A stretch of 64,000 bases of DNA from Maribacter orientalis (GCF_900109345.1 NZ_FNZN01000004.1:476482-540481), one strand, 5' to 3'. Counted from the stretch's first letter, positions 1 to 8,692 are shown. Numbers and translations are program-made. Notes: generated from the letters alone by a model not told the origin.

Positions 1-5
1 TCGGA

Positions 6-13
6 CAAAAGTA
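6..13 (-). promoter_or_regulatory. -7 promoter element for a gene left of the window
   Basis: On the minus strand this reads TACTTTTG, an exact match to the Bacteroidota -7 consensus TAnnTTTG. It would drive a gene lying outside the window to the left. I see no clear -33 TTG at the usual distance, so this is a weak call. No ORF of note occupies bases 1-140. Confidence 0.3.
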
Positions 14-97
14 CATTTTTACAACCGCTTAAAAAAAGAAACACGGTAAGGTCGACATATTTTAAGAATAATTTATCAGCTAAAGACACCAATTCAC

Positions 98-128
98 TTG
101 AAAACTATTGTACCCTAACGTACCTTTA
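98..128 (+). promoter_or_regulatory. Candidate promoter of the SCO1-like gene
   Basis: A TTG at 98-100 lies 20 bases before TACCTTTA at 121-128, a 7/8 match to TAnnTTTG with a standard Bacteroidota -33/-7 spacing. It sits just ahead of the ATG at 141. If used, transcription starts downstream of the in-frame TTG at 108, which argues for ATG 141 as the true start. Confidence 0.4.
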
Positions 129-140
129 CAAAAAATAAAT

Positions 141-815
141 ATGCGGTCTTTCTTCGCTAAATTCAAGTTTTTTGGTTTGGTACTCCTATTAATTTCAGGT
201 GTTATCGTATACCTTTTTTACAACGCCCTGGTACCTAAAAAATTACTACCCATTTATTCGCCAGCAATGGTAAATTCAGAATTAGTTTCTGAAGAAATTC
301 AACATATTAGAAAGTACCATACTATTGGAGATTTTTCGTTGACTAACCAAAACGGAAAAATTATTACTCAAGAAGACTACAAGGATAAAATTTATATCGC
401 CGATTTCTTTTTCACTACTTGTCCTACCATATGCCCTATAATGACCAAAAACATGGCAGATATACAAAAAGAAATTATTGGTGATGATGACATTTTATTA
501 TTATCTCATTCGGTAACCCCAGAAATTGATTCTGTAGCTCAGTTAAAAAAATATGCCATTGAAAAAGGTGTTGATGATAGTAAATGGAATTTGCTTACTG
601 GTGATAAAAAACAAATTTATGACCTTGCACGTAAATCCTATTTGGCTGTTAAGACTGATGGTGATGGCGGACCTTTCGATATGATACATACCGAAAATTT
701 CATCCTTGTCGATAAACAAAAGCGAATACGTGGCTTTTACGACGGCACCAATAAAGAAGATATAAAACAACTTTTGACTGACCTTGAAATTCTTAGAGCG
801 TCCTATCAAGAATAA
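141..815 (+). CDS. SCO1/SenC family copper chaperone (cytochrome oxidase assembly)
   Basis: This is a 224-residue membrane-anchored thioredoxin-fold protein. One N-terminal membrane segment (about residues 8-29) is followed by an extracytoplasmic SCO1/SenC domain. The copper-binding CxxxC is visible as C94-P-T-I-C98, and the partner histidine is H183 in an IHTENF context, so all three copper ligands are present. SCO proteins deliver copper to, or keep reduced, the CuA site of cytochrome c oxidase subunit II. The reading frame is open back to a TTG at 108, but ATG 141 begins a normal signal anchor and follows an A-rich Bacteroidota-type leader. The 3' neighbour is the feo operon, separated by a promoter. 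Confidence 0.9.
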   Translation: MRSFFAKFKFFGLVLLLISGVIVYLFYNALVPKKLLPIYSPAMVNSELVSEEIQHIRKYHTIGDFSLTNQNGKIITQEDYKDKIYIADFFFTTCPTICPIMTKNMADIQKEIIGDDDILLLSHSVTPEIDSVAQLKKYAIEKGVDDSKWNLLTGDKKQIYDLARKSYLAVKTDGDGGPFDMIHTENFILVDKQKRIRGFYDGTNKEDIKQLLTDLEILRASYQE

Positions 816-894
816 ATCGAATACTACTGAGCATAAGGCATAGAAAGTCCGCTTATTTTAATAGGATATTAATCCCTAATTAAAATATTTCCTT

Positions 895-902
895 TACTTT
901 TG
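895..902 (+). promoter_or_regulatory. -7 promoter element of the feo operon
   Basis: TACTTTTG matches TAnnTTTG exactly and lies 29 bases before the feoA TTG start. No convincing -33 TTG is seen at the expected distance, as would fit an activated or repressor-controlled promoter. No Fur-box-like 19-bp palindrome was recognised by eye. Confidence 0.4.
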
Positions 903-930
903 CCTTACTTATAATGAATCTAAATAAAGA

Positions 931-1176
931 TTGGAAACTACCGTTGCAGATTTAAGGAGAGGCCAAAAGGGAATTATTAAAGAATTCACTGAAGATTTTT
1001 TACCTATAAAATTACTTGAACTAGGTTGTTTGCCTGGTAATGTAGTAGAACTGGTACAAGTAGCACCATTAAAGGATCCTATTTATATTAATGTTAATGG
1101 ATCTCATATTGCCATTAGAAGAGAAATGGCACTTCATATAGCTCTTGAAATTATTGAAGACAATGCGATCATATGA
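931..1176 (+). CDS. feoA: FeoA, ferrous iron transport accessory protein
   Basis: This 81-residue SH3-like FeoA protein is a small cytoplasmic partner of the FeoB Fe(II) transporter. The sequence shows the family pattern: DLRRGQKG near the start, LLELGCLPGNVVELVQ in the middle, and IAIRREMALHI at the end. The start must be the TTG at 931: an in-frame TAA lies only two codons upstream (925-927) and no in-frame ATG occurs until late in the gene. The stop overlaps the feoB start by four bases (ATGA), so translation is probably coupled. Confidence 0.92.
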   Translation: METTVADLRRGQKGIIKEFTEDFLPIKLLELGCLPGNVVELVQVAPLKDPIYINVNGSHIAIRREMALHIALEIIEDNAII

Positions 1177-3371
1177 GCAAACAAATCAATGTAGCCCTAA
1201 TAGGGAATCCTAACACAGGTAAAACATCGGTTTTTAATCAATTAACCGGTCTCAACCAAAAAGTCGGTAATTATCCTGGTATTACTGTTGAGAAAAAAGA
1301 AGGTATTTGCAAATTACCTAGAGGTGTAAAAGCACACATATTAGATTTACCTGGTACCTATAGTTTAAATACCACCTCGTTAGATGAAAGTGTTGCCGTA
1401 GAACTTCTCTTGAATAAAAATGACAAAGACCACCCAGACGTTGCCGTTGTCGTTTCTGATGTAGAGAATTTAAAGAGAAACCTTCTACTTTTCACCCAAA
1501 TAAAAGATTTAAAAATACCTGCCATCTTAGTAATTAATATGGCCGACCGTATGTCTCGAAAAGGCATTTCGATAGATATTGATTTATTAGAAAAGAAACT
1601 GAACTGCAAAATTGCTTTGGTAAGTACCCGAAAAGAAACAGGTATTGATAAGCTTAGAGAGTTAATTGCAGATTACAAAAATCTTTCAAAGGCACAAAAT
1701 GTAGATACTTCTGTAATTGCCCCAGAATATTTTGAGAAACTTCGCGAGACATTTCCTAAAGAGGATGTTTACAAATTATGGTTGGTCATCACACAAGATG
1801 TCAATTTCATGCCTTTAGAAAAGAAGTTATTTAAAGACGCCTCTTCTTTTGCGACCAAATCGAAATCTGAACTAAAACGGCTTCAACAAAAAGAAACCAT
1901 TTTAAGATACCAGTTTATTAATGGCATTCTAAAAGAGACCTATAAGGTCGATGTTAATGCTGCCAAAGGCTTTAGGGCAACTTTAGATAAAGTATTGACC
2001 CATAAAGTATTTGGATACGTCATATTCTTATTAATTCTTTTGACTATTTTCCAAGCTATTTATGGATGGAGTGAATACCCAATGGATTTGATTGATGGTT
2101 TCTTTGCCTCTGCCACTGAATGGGTAAAAGACACGCTACCGCCAGGCGTGTTTACCAACCTTATCGCAGAAGGTATTTTAGCTGGTATTGGTGGTATCGT
2201 AATATTCATTCCCCAGATCGCTTTCTTATTCCTCTTTATAGCATTACTTGAAGAGACAGGTTATATGAGTAGGGTTGTTTTTTTAATGGATAGAATAATG
2301 CGTCCTTTTGGTTTAAGCGGTAAAAGTGTTGTGCCTTTAATTTCTGGTACTGCCTGCGCCATACCCGCGGTAATGGCTACGAGAACAATAGAAAACTGGA
2401 AAGAAAGGCTCATTACCATATTGGTTGTCCCTTTTACAACGTGCTCTGCTAGACTACCTGTTTATTTGATTATTATCGCATTGGTCATACCAGAAGGTAG
2501 CCTTCTAGGTTTAAGCTACAAAGCGCTGACCCTTATGCTTTTGTACCTATTAGGTTTTGGGGCTTCCATTTTTTCTGCACTTATCTTAAATAAGATATTA
2601 AAAATTAAGAGTAAATCATTTTTTGTTGTTGAAATGCCCAATTACAAATTACCATTGCTTAAAAATGTTGGGTATACAGTTCTTGAAAAAACTAAAAGCT
2701 TTGTTTTTGGAGCGGGTAAAATCATTCTTGCCATTTCAATTATTCTATGGTTTCTAGGTTCCAACGGATTTTCTGATGAATTCAAGAATGCAGAAACAAT
2801 TGTAACCAATAGGGTTAAAGAACAAGGCTTTAGCAGTAGTAGTGAAATATATTTTGAAAACAACCAAAACGATTTAAATACTGGTTTAGAATCAGATACA
2901 GATTCTGCAGCACTGCAACAAAAAGAACTTGAAGAGCGGGCCATAAGCCAAGAGATTGCAAGCTATAAACTAGAACATTCTTACATGGGCTACATGGGAA
3001 AAGCAATAGAACCTATTGTAAGACCATTGGGTTATGATTGGAAAATAGGCATTGCAGTACTTACTTCTTTTGCTGCAAGGGAAGTCTTTGTAGGCACCCT
3101 TGCAACAATTTACAGCGTAGGCAATGATGAGGAAGAAACTATTAAAAACAGAATGGCTGCAGAAGTTAACCCAATAACTAAAAAACCACTTTTTAATTTG
3201 GCTTCTGGTATCTCCCTGCTTTTATTCTATGCTTTTGCCATGCAATGTATGAGTACATTAGCTGTTGTAAAAAGAGAGACAAATTCTTGGAAATGGCCAG
3301 CAGGACAACTAGTTTTCATGAGTCTTTTTGCGTATCTTGTTGCTTTAATAGCTTATCAATTATTAAAATAA
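1173..3371 (+). CDS. feoB: FeoB, ferrous iron transport GTPase/permease
   Basis: This 732-residue inner-membrane Fe(II) transporter has an N-terminal cytosolic G domain: G1 P-loop GNPNTGKTS at 11-19, G3 DLPG at 58-61 and G4 NMAD at 122-125. A helical spacer follows, then a polytopic domain with the two FeoB gate repeats, including SGTACAIPAVMA near 390 and a second block near TSFAAREVFVGTL (about 635-647). A long hydrophilic insertion (roughly 540-600, rich in N, S, E, Q) separates the late membrane segments and is probably extracytoplasmic. It is co-translated with feoA and followed one base later by a tiny Cys-rich membrane peptide, giving a complete feoAB plus accessory operon. Confidence 0.95.
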   Translation: MSKQINVALIGNPNTGKTSVFNQLTGLNQKVGNYPGITVEKKEGICKLPRGVKAHILDLPGTYSLNTTSLDESVAVELLLNKNDKDHPDVAVVVSDVENLKRNLLLFTQIKDLKIPAILVINMADRMSRKGISIDIDLLEKKLNCKIALVSTRKETGIDKLRELIADYKNLSKAQNVDTSVIAPEYFEKLRETFPKEDVYKLWLVITQDVNFMPLEKKLFKDASSFATKSKSELKRLQQKETILRYQFINGILKETYKVDVNAAKGFRATLDKVLTHKVFGYVIFLLILLTIFQAIYGWSEYPMDLIDGFFASATEWVKDTLPPGVFTNLIAEGILAGIGGIVIFIPQIAFLFLFIALLEETGYMSRVVFLMDRIMRPFGLSGKSVVPLISGTACAIPAVMATRTIENWKERLITILVVPFTTCSARLPVYLIIIALVIPEGSLLGLSYKALTLMLLYLLGFGASIFSALILNKILKIKSKSFFVVEMPNYKLPLLKNVGYTVLEKTKSFVFGAGKIILAISIILWFLGSNGFSDEFKNAETIVTNRVKEQGFSSSSEIYFENNQNDLNTGLESDTDSAALQQKELEERAISQEIASYKLEHSYMGYMGKAIEPIVRPLGYDWKIGIAVLTSFAAREVFVGTLATIYSVGNDEEETIKNRMAAEVNPITKKPLFNLASGISLLLFYAFAMQCMSTLAVVKRETNSWKWPAGQLVFMSLFAYLVALIAYQLLK

Positions 3372-3372
3372 A

Positions 3373-3522
3373 ATGGACACTTTACAACACATATTAGTTT
3401 ACATAACACTAGCAATCTCCGTAGGTTATTTAGTTTCCAAATTTTTTCTTCCAAAATCAATTTGGTCAGGCAAAAAGTCCAGCTCAAAAGCATGTGGGCA
3501 AGATGATTGTGGCTGCCATTAA
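3373..3522 (+). CDS. FeoB-associated Cys-rich membrane peptide
   Basis: This 49-residue ORF starts one base after the feoB stop. It has one N-terminal membrane helix (about residues 5-27), a basic stretch (SGKKSSSK), and a C-terminal cysteine cluster CGQDDCGCH ending the protein. This matches the family of short FeoB-associated Cys-rich membrane proteins found after feoB in many anaerobes and Bacteroidota. The three cysteines and terminal histidine could bind or pass on Fe(II), but that role is inferred. Such short genes are easily missed in automated calls. Position, topology and Cys pattern together make it convincing. Confidence 0.8.
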   Translation: MDTLQHILVYITLAISVGYLVSKFFLPKSIWSGKKSSSKACGQDDCGCH

Positions 3523-3583
3523 GTTTGATTTATTCTTCATTGCACATTCAACAAGATTTATTATTTAGTTAAATAAATTCTAA

Positions 3584-3622
3584 AACGTTCCTAACGGTTT
3601 CCAAAACTGTAACGTTTCTAAC
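3584..3622 (+). repeat. 12-bp direct repeat ahead of the CarboxypepD_reg gene
   Basis: AACGTTCCTAAC (3584-3595) and AACGTTTCTAAC (3611-3622) differ at one base and lie 27 bp apart, 38 bp before the ATG at 3660. They are plausible tandem regulator sites, but nothing else supports this. Confidence 0.3.
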
Positions 3623-3659
3623 ATTGGTTCGTCTAGTTTGCGTTGCAATAATCGAACCT

Positions 3660-5198
3660 ATGAATACAAAAAGACTACTCGTATCACTTTATATCGTTTT
3701 AATCGCCAGCATATCTAATGTACAGTCACAGAGTTTAAGTGCATTTGTAATAGATAGCGTAAGCCAACAACCCATACCCTACGCTACTGTTCAATTAAAA
3801 GAAAAAGGAGTAATCACCAATGAAGATGGAAATTTTAATTTCATATTAAATGAAACTATAGCAGAATCTGATTCCTTAATTATTTCTTCCATGGGCTATG
3901 AAACTCTCTCTAAACCCATATCTGAATTTATTACCAATAGAATATTACTCACACCTAAAGCAATCGAATTAAGGGAAGTCATTGTATCAAACAAAAATTA
4001 TACAGCTGATGAGATAATGGAATTGGTGGAGGATAATTTAGAAAAGAACTATACTAATGACCTTACCAAAAAAAGACTTTTTCATAGAGAATCTAGTTCT
4101 CATCGTTGGACACAAAGCAATTTTAAAATAAAAAAATCTTCCATTGATGTTTTAAACCAACAATTCATAGATAGTGTAATATCTAGTGTACCCAAAAATG
4201 ATAGCTATTATTCTGAAATAGTTGGTGACCTATATGGTAATTTCAATACCGAAGCACAAAAGCTCGATTTATTAAAAGCGTCAAAGCTATTTGACAAAAG
4301 CACCGATTTAGATTATGAAAAATTAGAAGAAAAATTCAATGATATTCTTAAAGACAACGTGAAACCTGGATCTTATTTTAAGATCAAGTCTGGGCTTTTA
4401 TCCTTCAAAATAGATGCTGATGAAGTAAATCAGCTATTCGAAGAAGACATTGACTCTACAGATGTTGCAGAAGTTAATAAAGAGCTTGAAGAAAAAAAGA
4501 AAAATAAGGAAGAAGAAGAAAAAAATTACGCCAAATGGAGAAGGAATAATTTGGCCGGTATTTTAAGTACACTACCTACACAAGAAGATTCTGATTTAAA
4601 CTTTATTTCGAAATCCAGAAAATATGATTTTGCGTTACAAGAATTTACCTATTTAGGAAATGATGCGGTTTACGTAATTTCATTTCAACCTAGTGGAGCT
4701 GCCGATTATGAAGGCACACTGTATGTAAATGCAGATGATTTTGCACTGCTACAAGTCGATTATACTAATGTGAAGCCCGTTAAAAAATTCAATTTGCTGG
4801 GCATTTCAGCTAACAAGTACCTTTCAAAAGGGAAAATCATTTACAATAAAGGCTCGAATGGTTTTTATGGCCTTCGATATTTCGAATCTGAAACAGGTGA
4901 GCGATTCGGTATAAAAAGACCTTTAAAAATAATTGAAAAAAACAAAGTAGTAAAAGGTAGAAATAAACAAAACGAATTATCTGGCAATATGGACTTTGTA
5001 TTTAATAACGTAGAAAAAAATGAAGTAATCATTTTTGAATCGGAAAGTATAAGTCAGGCAACTTTTGATGCTTTCACAGAAAACAACGCCGTATCACCCA
5101 CATATATGCCAAAATACGACCCAGAATTCTGGAAGGGTTATGCTATTATGGAACCAAATACAGCTATAAAAGAATTTTCCGCTACATCTTCAGAATAG
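3660..5198 (+). CDS. CarboxypepD_reg-like domain envelope protein
   Basis: This secreted protein of 512 residues begins MNTKRLLVSLYI with a Sec signal ending near SNVQSQS. The next ~85 residues form a carboxypeptidase-regulatory-like beta-sandwich: SVSQQPIPYATVQLKE, then NEDGNF, then a DSLIISSMGYETLSKPI block, as seen at the N terminus of many Bacteroidota TonB receptors. The rest has no recognisable enzyme motif. A charged Lys/Glu-rich, probably coiled segment lies around residues 275-305, and the C-terminal half looks beta-rich, like other Bacteroidota outer-surface proteins with this domain. The frame is open from 3624, but ATG 3660 gives a clean signal peptide. The function is unknown. 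Confidence 0.75.
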   Translation: MNTKRLLVSLYIVLIASISNVQSQSLSAFVIDSVSQQPIPYATVQLKEKGVITNEDGNFNFILNETIAESDSLIISSMGYETLSKPISEFITNRILLTPKAIELREVIVSNKNYTADEIMELVEDNLEKNYTNDLTKKRLFHRESSSHRWTQSNFKIKKSSIDVLNQQFIDSVISSVPKNDSYYSEIVGDLYGNFNTEAQKLDLLKASKLFDKSTDLDYEKLEEKFNDILKDNVKPGSYFKIKSGLLSFKIDADEVNQLFEEDIDSTDVAEVNKELEEKKKNKEEEEKNYAKWRRNNLAGILSTLPTQEDSDLNFISKSRKYDFALQEFTYLGNDAVYVISFQPSGAADYEGTLYVNADDFALLQVDYTNVKPVKKFNLLGISANKYLSKGKIIYNKGSNGFYGLRYFESETGERFGIKRPLKIIEKNKVVKGRNKQNELSGNMDFVFNNVEKNEVIIFESESISQATFDAFTENNAVSPTYMPKYDPEFWKGYAIMEPNTAIKEFSATSSE

Positions 5199-5200
5199 CC

Positions 5201-5587
5201 TTAGATTATGTTTTTAATAAAGTGATAAATTAATAATCCCCAACCGATTACCAAAAAGAGTCCACCCAATGGGGTAATAGGACCAAGAATTTTGAATTTC
5301 TTCCCTTTAGCAGCGCTAATACAAAGTCCGTAAATACTAAAGGAAAAAAGAAATGTTCCAATCATAAAACAGAACAACATACTTTTCTCTAAAGAGCTTT
5401 CTAGATTGAGATTAAAACTGAGCATTAGAATCAACAAAGCATGATACATTTGATATTTTACCCCTGTTTCAAAACTACTTAACTGATCTACCGAAAATGT
5501 TTTTTTTAGTAAATGGGCTCCAAAGGCACCAAATATTACCGCCAACATACCTAACAACGCCCCAACTAACTGTGCTACTAAAACCAT
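5201..5587 (-). CDS. DUF423 family membrane protein
   Basis: This small integral membrane protein of 128 residues has four predicted helices. The GAFGAHLLKK segment near residues 20-30 and the YQMYHALLILM segment near 45-57 are the hallmark blocks of DUF423 (YwdK/YgdD-like) proteins, whose biochemical role is unknown. It converges on the preceding gene with two bases between the stop codons. A minus-strand -7 element lies 14 bases ahead of its ATG, so it is probably monocistronic. Confidence 0.85.
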   Translation of the reverse strand: MVLVAQLVGALLGMLAVIFGAFGAHLLKKTFSVDQLSSFETGVKYQMYHALLILMLSFNLNLESSLEKSMLFCFMIGTFLFSFSIYGLCISAAKGKKFKILGPITPLGGLFLVIGWGLLIYHFIKNII

Positions 5588-5600
5588 ATTGTTTTTATTT

Positions 5601-5608
5601 CAAAGATA
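5601..5608 (-). promoter_or_regulatory. -7 promoter element of the DUF423 gene
   Basis: The minus strand reads TATCTTTG, an exact TAnnTTTG match, 14 bases ahead of the ATG at 5587. Confidence 0.45.
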
Positions 5609-5659
5609 CTGTCATCGCCTTTTAAATTCATATATTAACTCATACATTATCCTATAATT

Positions 5660-6067
5660 ATGAAAAAATCAATACCAGTATTACTAATAGCAGCAATGGT
5701 TATCTTAGGTAGTTGTGGAACAACAAAAAAGACAAATAACAACACAGATTCTACTTCATTAAATGATGAATTAAAAGATAGAAATAGAGCAAATGTATCT
5801 TTATTGCAGCGTATAACCCAAATGCGGGGTGTTGTACTTCATAATAATTTACCTGTCATAAATAAAACAGCCAATTCATTCGCATCAGCAGGAAATCAAG
5901 AACCGTTATATGTTCTCAATAATCAAATTATTGGCAATTCTTTTCATTCGATTAACGAAATTATCGATAATTATAATATAAAAAAAATTACCATTCTAAC
6001 CGGTGCAGATGCTGCCAGTTACGGTTCTCAAGGATCGAATGGAGTAATAAAAATAGTAAGTTATTAA
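5660..6067 (+). CDS. Plug-domain-like lipoprotein
   Basis: This is a 135-residue lipoprotein with signal MKKSIPVLLIAAMVILGSC and a Cys at position 19. The C-terminal half (LYVLNNQIIG, then INEIIDNYNIKKITILTGADAASYGSQGSNGVIKI) is clearly like the plug domain of TonB-dependent receptors, in particular the segment that ends each SusC plug. There is no barrel, so it is a free-standing plug-like lipoprotein, a recurrent but functionally undefined type in Flavobacteriia. The next gene is convergent, seven bases away. Confidence 0.75.
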   Translation: MKKSIPVLLIAAMVILGSCGTTKKTNNNTDSTSLNDELKDRNRANVSLLQRITQMRGVVLHNNLPVINKTANSFASAGNQEPLYVLNNQIIGNSFHSINEIIDNYNIKKITILTGADAASYGSQGSNGVIKIVSY

Positions 6068-6073
6068 TAGGAA

Positions 6074-6496
6074 TTACTGAAGGCTAATTTTCATTTCCAT
6101 ATTAGAATTAAAGGTAAATACACACTCTTCAAATTTTGGTGGACCGAACATTTTCATTTTACCATTCGAAAAGGCAACTTGTTCTTTAGGGATGCCGAGT
6201 ATATTCGTATCTAGATTTTTATTATCATTTACATCGTGAAAAATTGCAATGGCATATTCACCATCTGGCAAATCAGTTATATGAAAAGCAGTGTTCCCTT
6301 TGACGGCTTTCTCTGAGCCAGATTTATATACCTTATCAAACTTTAAAAAAGAACTTTCATTGTTGTAAATAGCGAAACATATATACCCTTCTTCAGAAGC
6401 TACACCATCAATATTCAAACTAAGACTATGCTGTGCATTAATCATATTTGAAATCACTACAAAAAGGAAGAGTAATAAGAAATTCTTATGTATCAT
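6074..6496 (-). CDS. DUF2141 family secreted protein
   Basis: This secreted protein of 140 residues has signal peptide MIHKNFLLLFLFVVISNMINA. The mature part carries the DUF2141 pattern: GYICFAIYNNESSFL, then a DGEYAIAIFHDVNDNKNLDTNILGIP block with an acidic, possibly Ca-binding D-x-N-x-N motif, then FGPPKFEECVF. DUF2141 proteins are predicted beta-sandwich envelope proteins of unknown function. It lies 59 bases downstream of a second minus-strand gene and may be co-transcribed with it. Confidence 0.8.
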   Translation of the reverse strand: MIHKNFLLLFLFVVISNMINAQHSLSLNIDGVASEEGYICFAIYNNESSFLKFDKVYKSGSEKAVKGNTAFHITDLPDGEYAIAIFHDVNDNKNLDTNILGIPKEQVAFSNGKMKMFGPPKFEECVFTFNSNMEMKISLQ

Positions 6497-6555
6497 ACTT
6501 CAAAAAATCAATTTTAAAAGTAATTCCAATTTTGATGCCATATTCTTTATTTCAA

Positions 6556-6996
6556 CTAATTAGGAGTACGTAGCGAATTCATTTTGGCGGTTAACTCATC
6601 TAAAAGGTTGATAGTTTTTACCGAATCCTTCAGATTGAAATATAAATAAGTCGAATCTTTATACACCAATTTCACTTTCTTCTGATCTATGTTATCGACA
6701 AATACATACACTTTTTTATCTGTTAGCGAATCTTTAAACTCCCTAAAAATTCCTTTCTCTTTTTCTAGGGCCGAAAAACCATTTAAACGCTCCATAGGAG
6801 GAATTCTTTCAACCATGACCAAACTATCTAATTCGCTGTAGGGAATCTCTACAGCATAAAAACCTGACCTCAACTTAAGACTTTGGCTATCATTACTAAT
6901 CCAGTTTTTAAAGTGCAGTATTAATATTGCAGCACAGAGGATTACAGTTACTATTAACAAAACTGTCCAAATCCAATGATTCTTAGTCAAGCGCAT
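6556..6996 (-). CDS. Single-pass membrane protein of unknown function
   Basis: This 146-residue protein has one N-terminal membrane helix (about residues 9-28) and a soluble, probably periplasmic, domain rich in charged residues. I recognise no motif. The coding frame has sensible codon use, an ATG start and no competing ORF. It is same-strand with the DUF2141 gene. The function is not inferred. Confidence 0.6.
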   Translation of the reverse strand: MRLTKNHWIWTVLLIVTVILCAAILILHFKNWISNDSQSLKLRSGFYAVEIPYSELDSLVMVERIPPMERLNGFSALEKEKGIFREFKDSLTDKKVYVFVDNIDQKKVKLVYKDSTYLYFNLKDSVKTINLLDELTAKMNSLRTPN

Positions 6997-7118
6997 AAAT
7001 TCTTAAAAGTTTATTGTTATAACCTCTAACTGCTTTAACGGTAAAAGTGCTATTAAATTACTCTTACAATGACAAACACATTTAATGTTTTATTTAGAGT
7101 GATTTTATTCTATAAACT

Positions 7119-7940
7119 CTAACCTAAACCAACATCTAAAGTCATCATAATTATAAAACCACCAATGAAACCCATTGTAGCAATATCGGTGTATTTGTCT
7201 TGCTGGGTTTCTGGTATCACCTCTTCTACTACCACAAAAATCATTGCGCCTGCAGCAAATGAAAGTGCATAAGGTAAAATAGGCTGAAAGGTCATTACGG
7301 CCCAAGCACCTAAAACGGCAGCTATAGGCTCTACCAAGGCCGATGCCTGACCAAACATAAAGCTTTTAGTTCTGCTAAGTCCATGTCTTCTTAAGGGCAT
7401 GGCAACAGCAAACCCTTCTGGGAAATTTTGTAATCCTATACCAAGTGCCAAAGCGACAGCACCACCAATTGAGGCACCATCAAAACCAGCTGCCACCCCA
7501 CCAAAAAGCACCCCAACGGCCAATCCTTCAGGAATGTTATGAAGGGTTATTGCCAAGGTAAGCAAGGTCGTTCTATGCCAAGGTGTCTTTACCCCTTCTG
7601 CTTCACTTTCTTTAAAATTGATATGAAGGTGCGGTAATATTTTATCCAATCCGAAAATAAATGCAGCCCCAAGTAGAAAACCAACAGCTGCCGGAATTAC
7701 TTTTTCAAACCCCTCTCCAGGACTCATTTCTATACCTGGCGCCAACAGACTCCAAAAACTGGCTGCTACCATAACACCCCCTGTAAAGCCGAGCATACCA
7801 TCTAAAACTGCACGATTTAGCGTTTTAAACAAAAACACTAATGCAGCGCCAGCTGCAGTTAGTCCCCAAGTAAATAACGTCGCATAAAATGCAGCTAAAA
7901 CCGGGTCTATAGATTCAAAATAACTGATTATTTGTTCCAT
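7119..7940 (-). CDS. ZIP family divalent metal transporter
   Basis: This integral membrane protein of 273 residues has about eight helices. The ZIP signature helices are clear: HNIPEG at 134-139 and QNFPEG at 171-176, with a His-containing loop ILPHLHINF near 101-109 between helices 3 and 4. ZIP proteins import Zn, Fe, Mn or other divalent ions into the cytosol. It lies 29 bases downstream of a MntR/DtxR-type regulator on the same strand, so it is probably part of a regulated manganese or iron uptake operon. It resembles the bacterial ZupT/GufA branch; the substrate cannot be settled by eye. Confidence 0.9.
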   Translation of the reverse strand: MEQIISYFESIDPVLAAFYATLFTWGLTAAGAALVFLFKTLNRAVLDGMLGFTGGVMVAASFWSLLAPGIEMSPGEGFEKVIPAAVGFLLGAAFIFGLDKILPHLHINFKESEAEGVKTPWHRTTLLTLAITLHNIPEGLAVGVLFGGVAAGFDGASIGGAVALALGIGLQNFPEGFAVAMPLRRHGLSRTKSFMFGQASALVEPIAAVLGAWAVMTFQPILPYALSFAAGAMIFVVVEEVIPETQQDKYTDIATMGFIGGFIIMMTLDVGLG

Positions 7941-7969
7941 AAATTAAAAATTATTACTAATAAAAATTA

Positions 7970-8632
7970 TTACTCCTCATCTACAATCTCTAAAAATAAA
8001 TTTGACGCTATCTGTTCTGAAATACGAATAGCCCCAACTCTTGTTAAAATGGTAACAGAACCATCGAATTCTTCTCTATCCAAAATTTTAAATGTGTCGC
8101 CTAAAGCAATATTATTCTTATCTAAAAACTTTAAAAAAGTAACAGAAGAATCATTTACACCAACACATACACCTTCACTTAAAACAGGTAATTCACTTAT
8201 TAATTTTTTCACCGACTTAGTGAAAAATCCTTCTTTATTTGGTATCGGATCACCATGTGGGTCTACCTTCGGAAATCCTAAATGAGCATCTAATTTATCA
8301 ATTAAAGCATCACTCTTTATATGTTCTAATTGCTCTGCCACCTCATGAACCTCATCCCAAGAAAAATTCAGTTTATCCACCAAAAAAACTTCCCAAAGGC
8401 GATGCTTACGTATAATGGAAAGTGCCACGAGTCTACCTTTTTCAGAAAGTGATACACCTTGGTACTTCTTATATTTTACTAATGACTTCTCTGATAATTT
8501 TTTTACCATATCGGTCACAGACGATGGTTTCGTCTTCATTTGTTCTGCAATAGCATTGGTAGCCACTGATTTACTATCTATTTGACTTAGATGATAAATC
8601 GCTTTTATATAATCTTCTTCTGATAAGGTCAT
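7970..8632 (-). CDS. MntR/DtxR-family metal-dependent transcriptional regulator
   Basis: This is a 220-residue metalloregulator. An N-terminal winged helix (residues 1-65, with KTKPSSVTDMVKKL as recognition helix) is followed by a dimerisation/metal domain containing HRLWEVFLV and a HEVAEQLEHI helix with His/Glu ligands, as in DtxR and MntR. A C-terminal FeoA/SH3-like domain comes last (about 145-220). ATG 8632 is preferred over a TTG at 8653 because it begins the helix-turn-helix directly. It heads an operon with the ZIP gene and is divergent from a TonB-dependent receptor, with inverted repeats between them, so it probably represses both units when metal is plentiful. Confidence 0.88.
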   Translation of the reverse strand: MTLSEEDYIKAIYHLSQIDSKSVATNAIAEQMKTKPSSVTDMVKKLSEKSLVKYKKYQGVSLSEKGRLVALSIIRKHRLWEVFLVDKLNFSWDEVHEVAEQLEHIKSDALIDKLDAHLGFPKVDPHGDPIPNKEGFFTKSVKKLISELPVLSEGVCVGVNDSSVTFLKFLDKNNIALGDTFKILDREEFDGSVTILTRVGAIRISEQIASNLFLEIVDEE

Positions 8633-8650
8633 TTCAAAATAATATAATAA

Positions 8651-8679
8651 CAAAAATACATTTTTATACGTAAAAACAA
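8651..8679 (-). promoter_or_regulatory. Promoter of the mntR-like/ZIP operon
   Basis: The minus strand has TTG (8677-8679) then 18 bases then TATTTTTG (8651-8658), an exact TAnnTTTG -7 with a fair -33. It lies 19 bases ahead of the ATG at 8632. Confidence 0.5.
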
Positions 8680-8684
8680 TTTTT

Positions 8685-8692
8685 TAGCTTTG
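8685..8692 (+). promoter_or_regulatory. -7 promoter element of the TonB-dependent receptor
   Basis: TAGCTTTG is an exact TAnnTTTG match 18 bases before the ATG at 8710. It overlaps the right arm of an imperfectly centred dyad TAAAAA (8671-8676) / TTTTTA (8681-8686). Confidence 0.5.

Noticed and set aside
108..140. TTG start of the SCO1-like gene
   Set aside because: ATG 141 begins a normal signal anchor and a promoter-like pair ends at 128, so the TTG would be untranscribed.
7105..7305. Minus-strand 66-residue ORF inside the ZIP gene
   Set aside because: Out-of-frame shadow of the ZIP coding sequence with no family match.
7932..8285. Plus-strand 117-residue ORF over the regulator gene
   Set aside because: Antisense to a clear MntR/DtxR gene; composition is that of a reverse-strand shadow.
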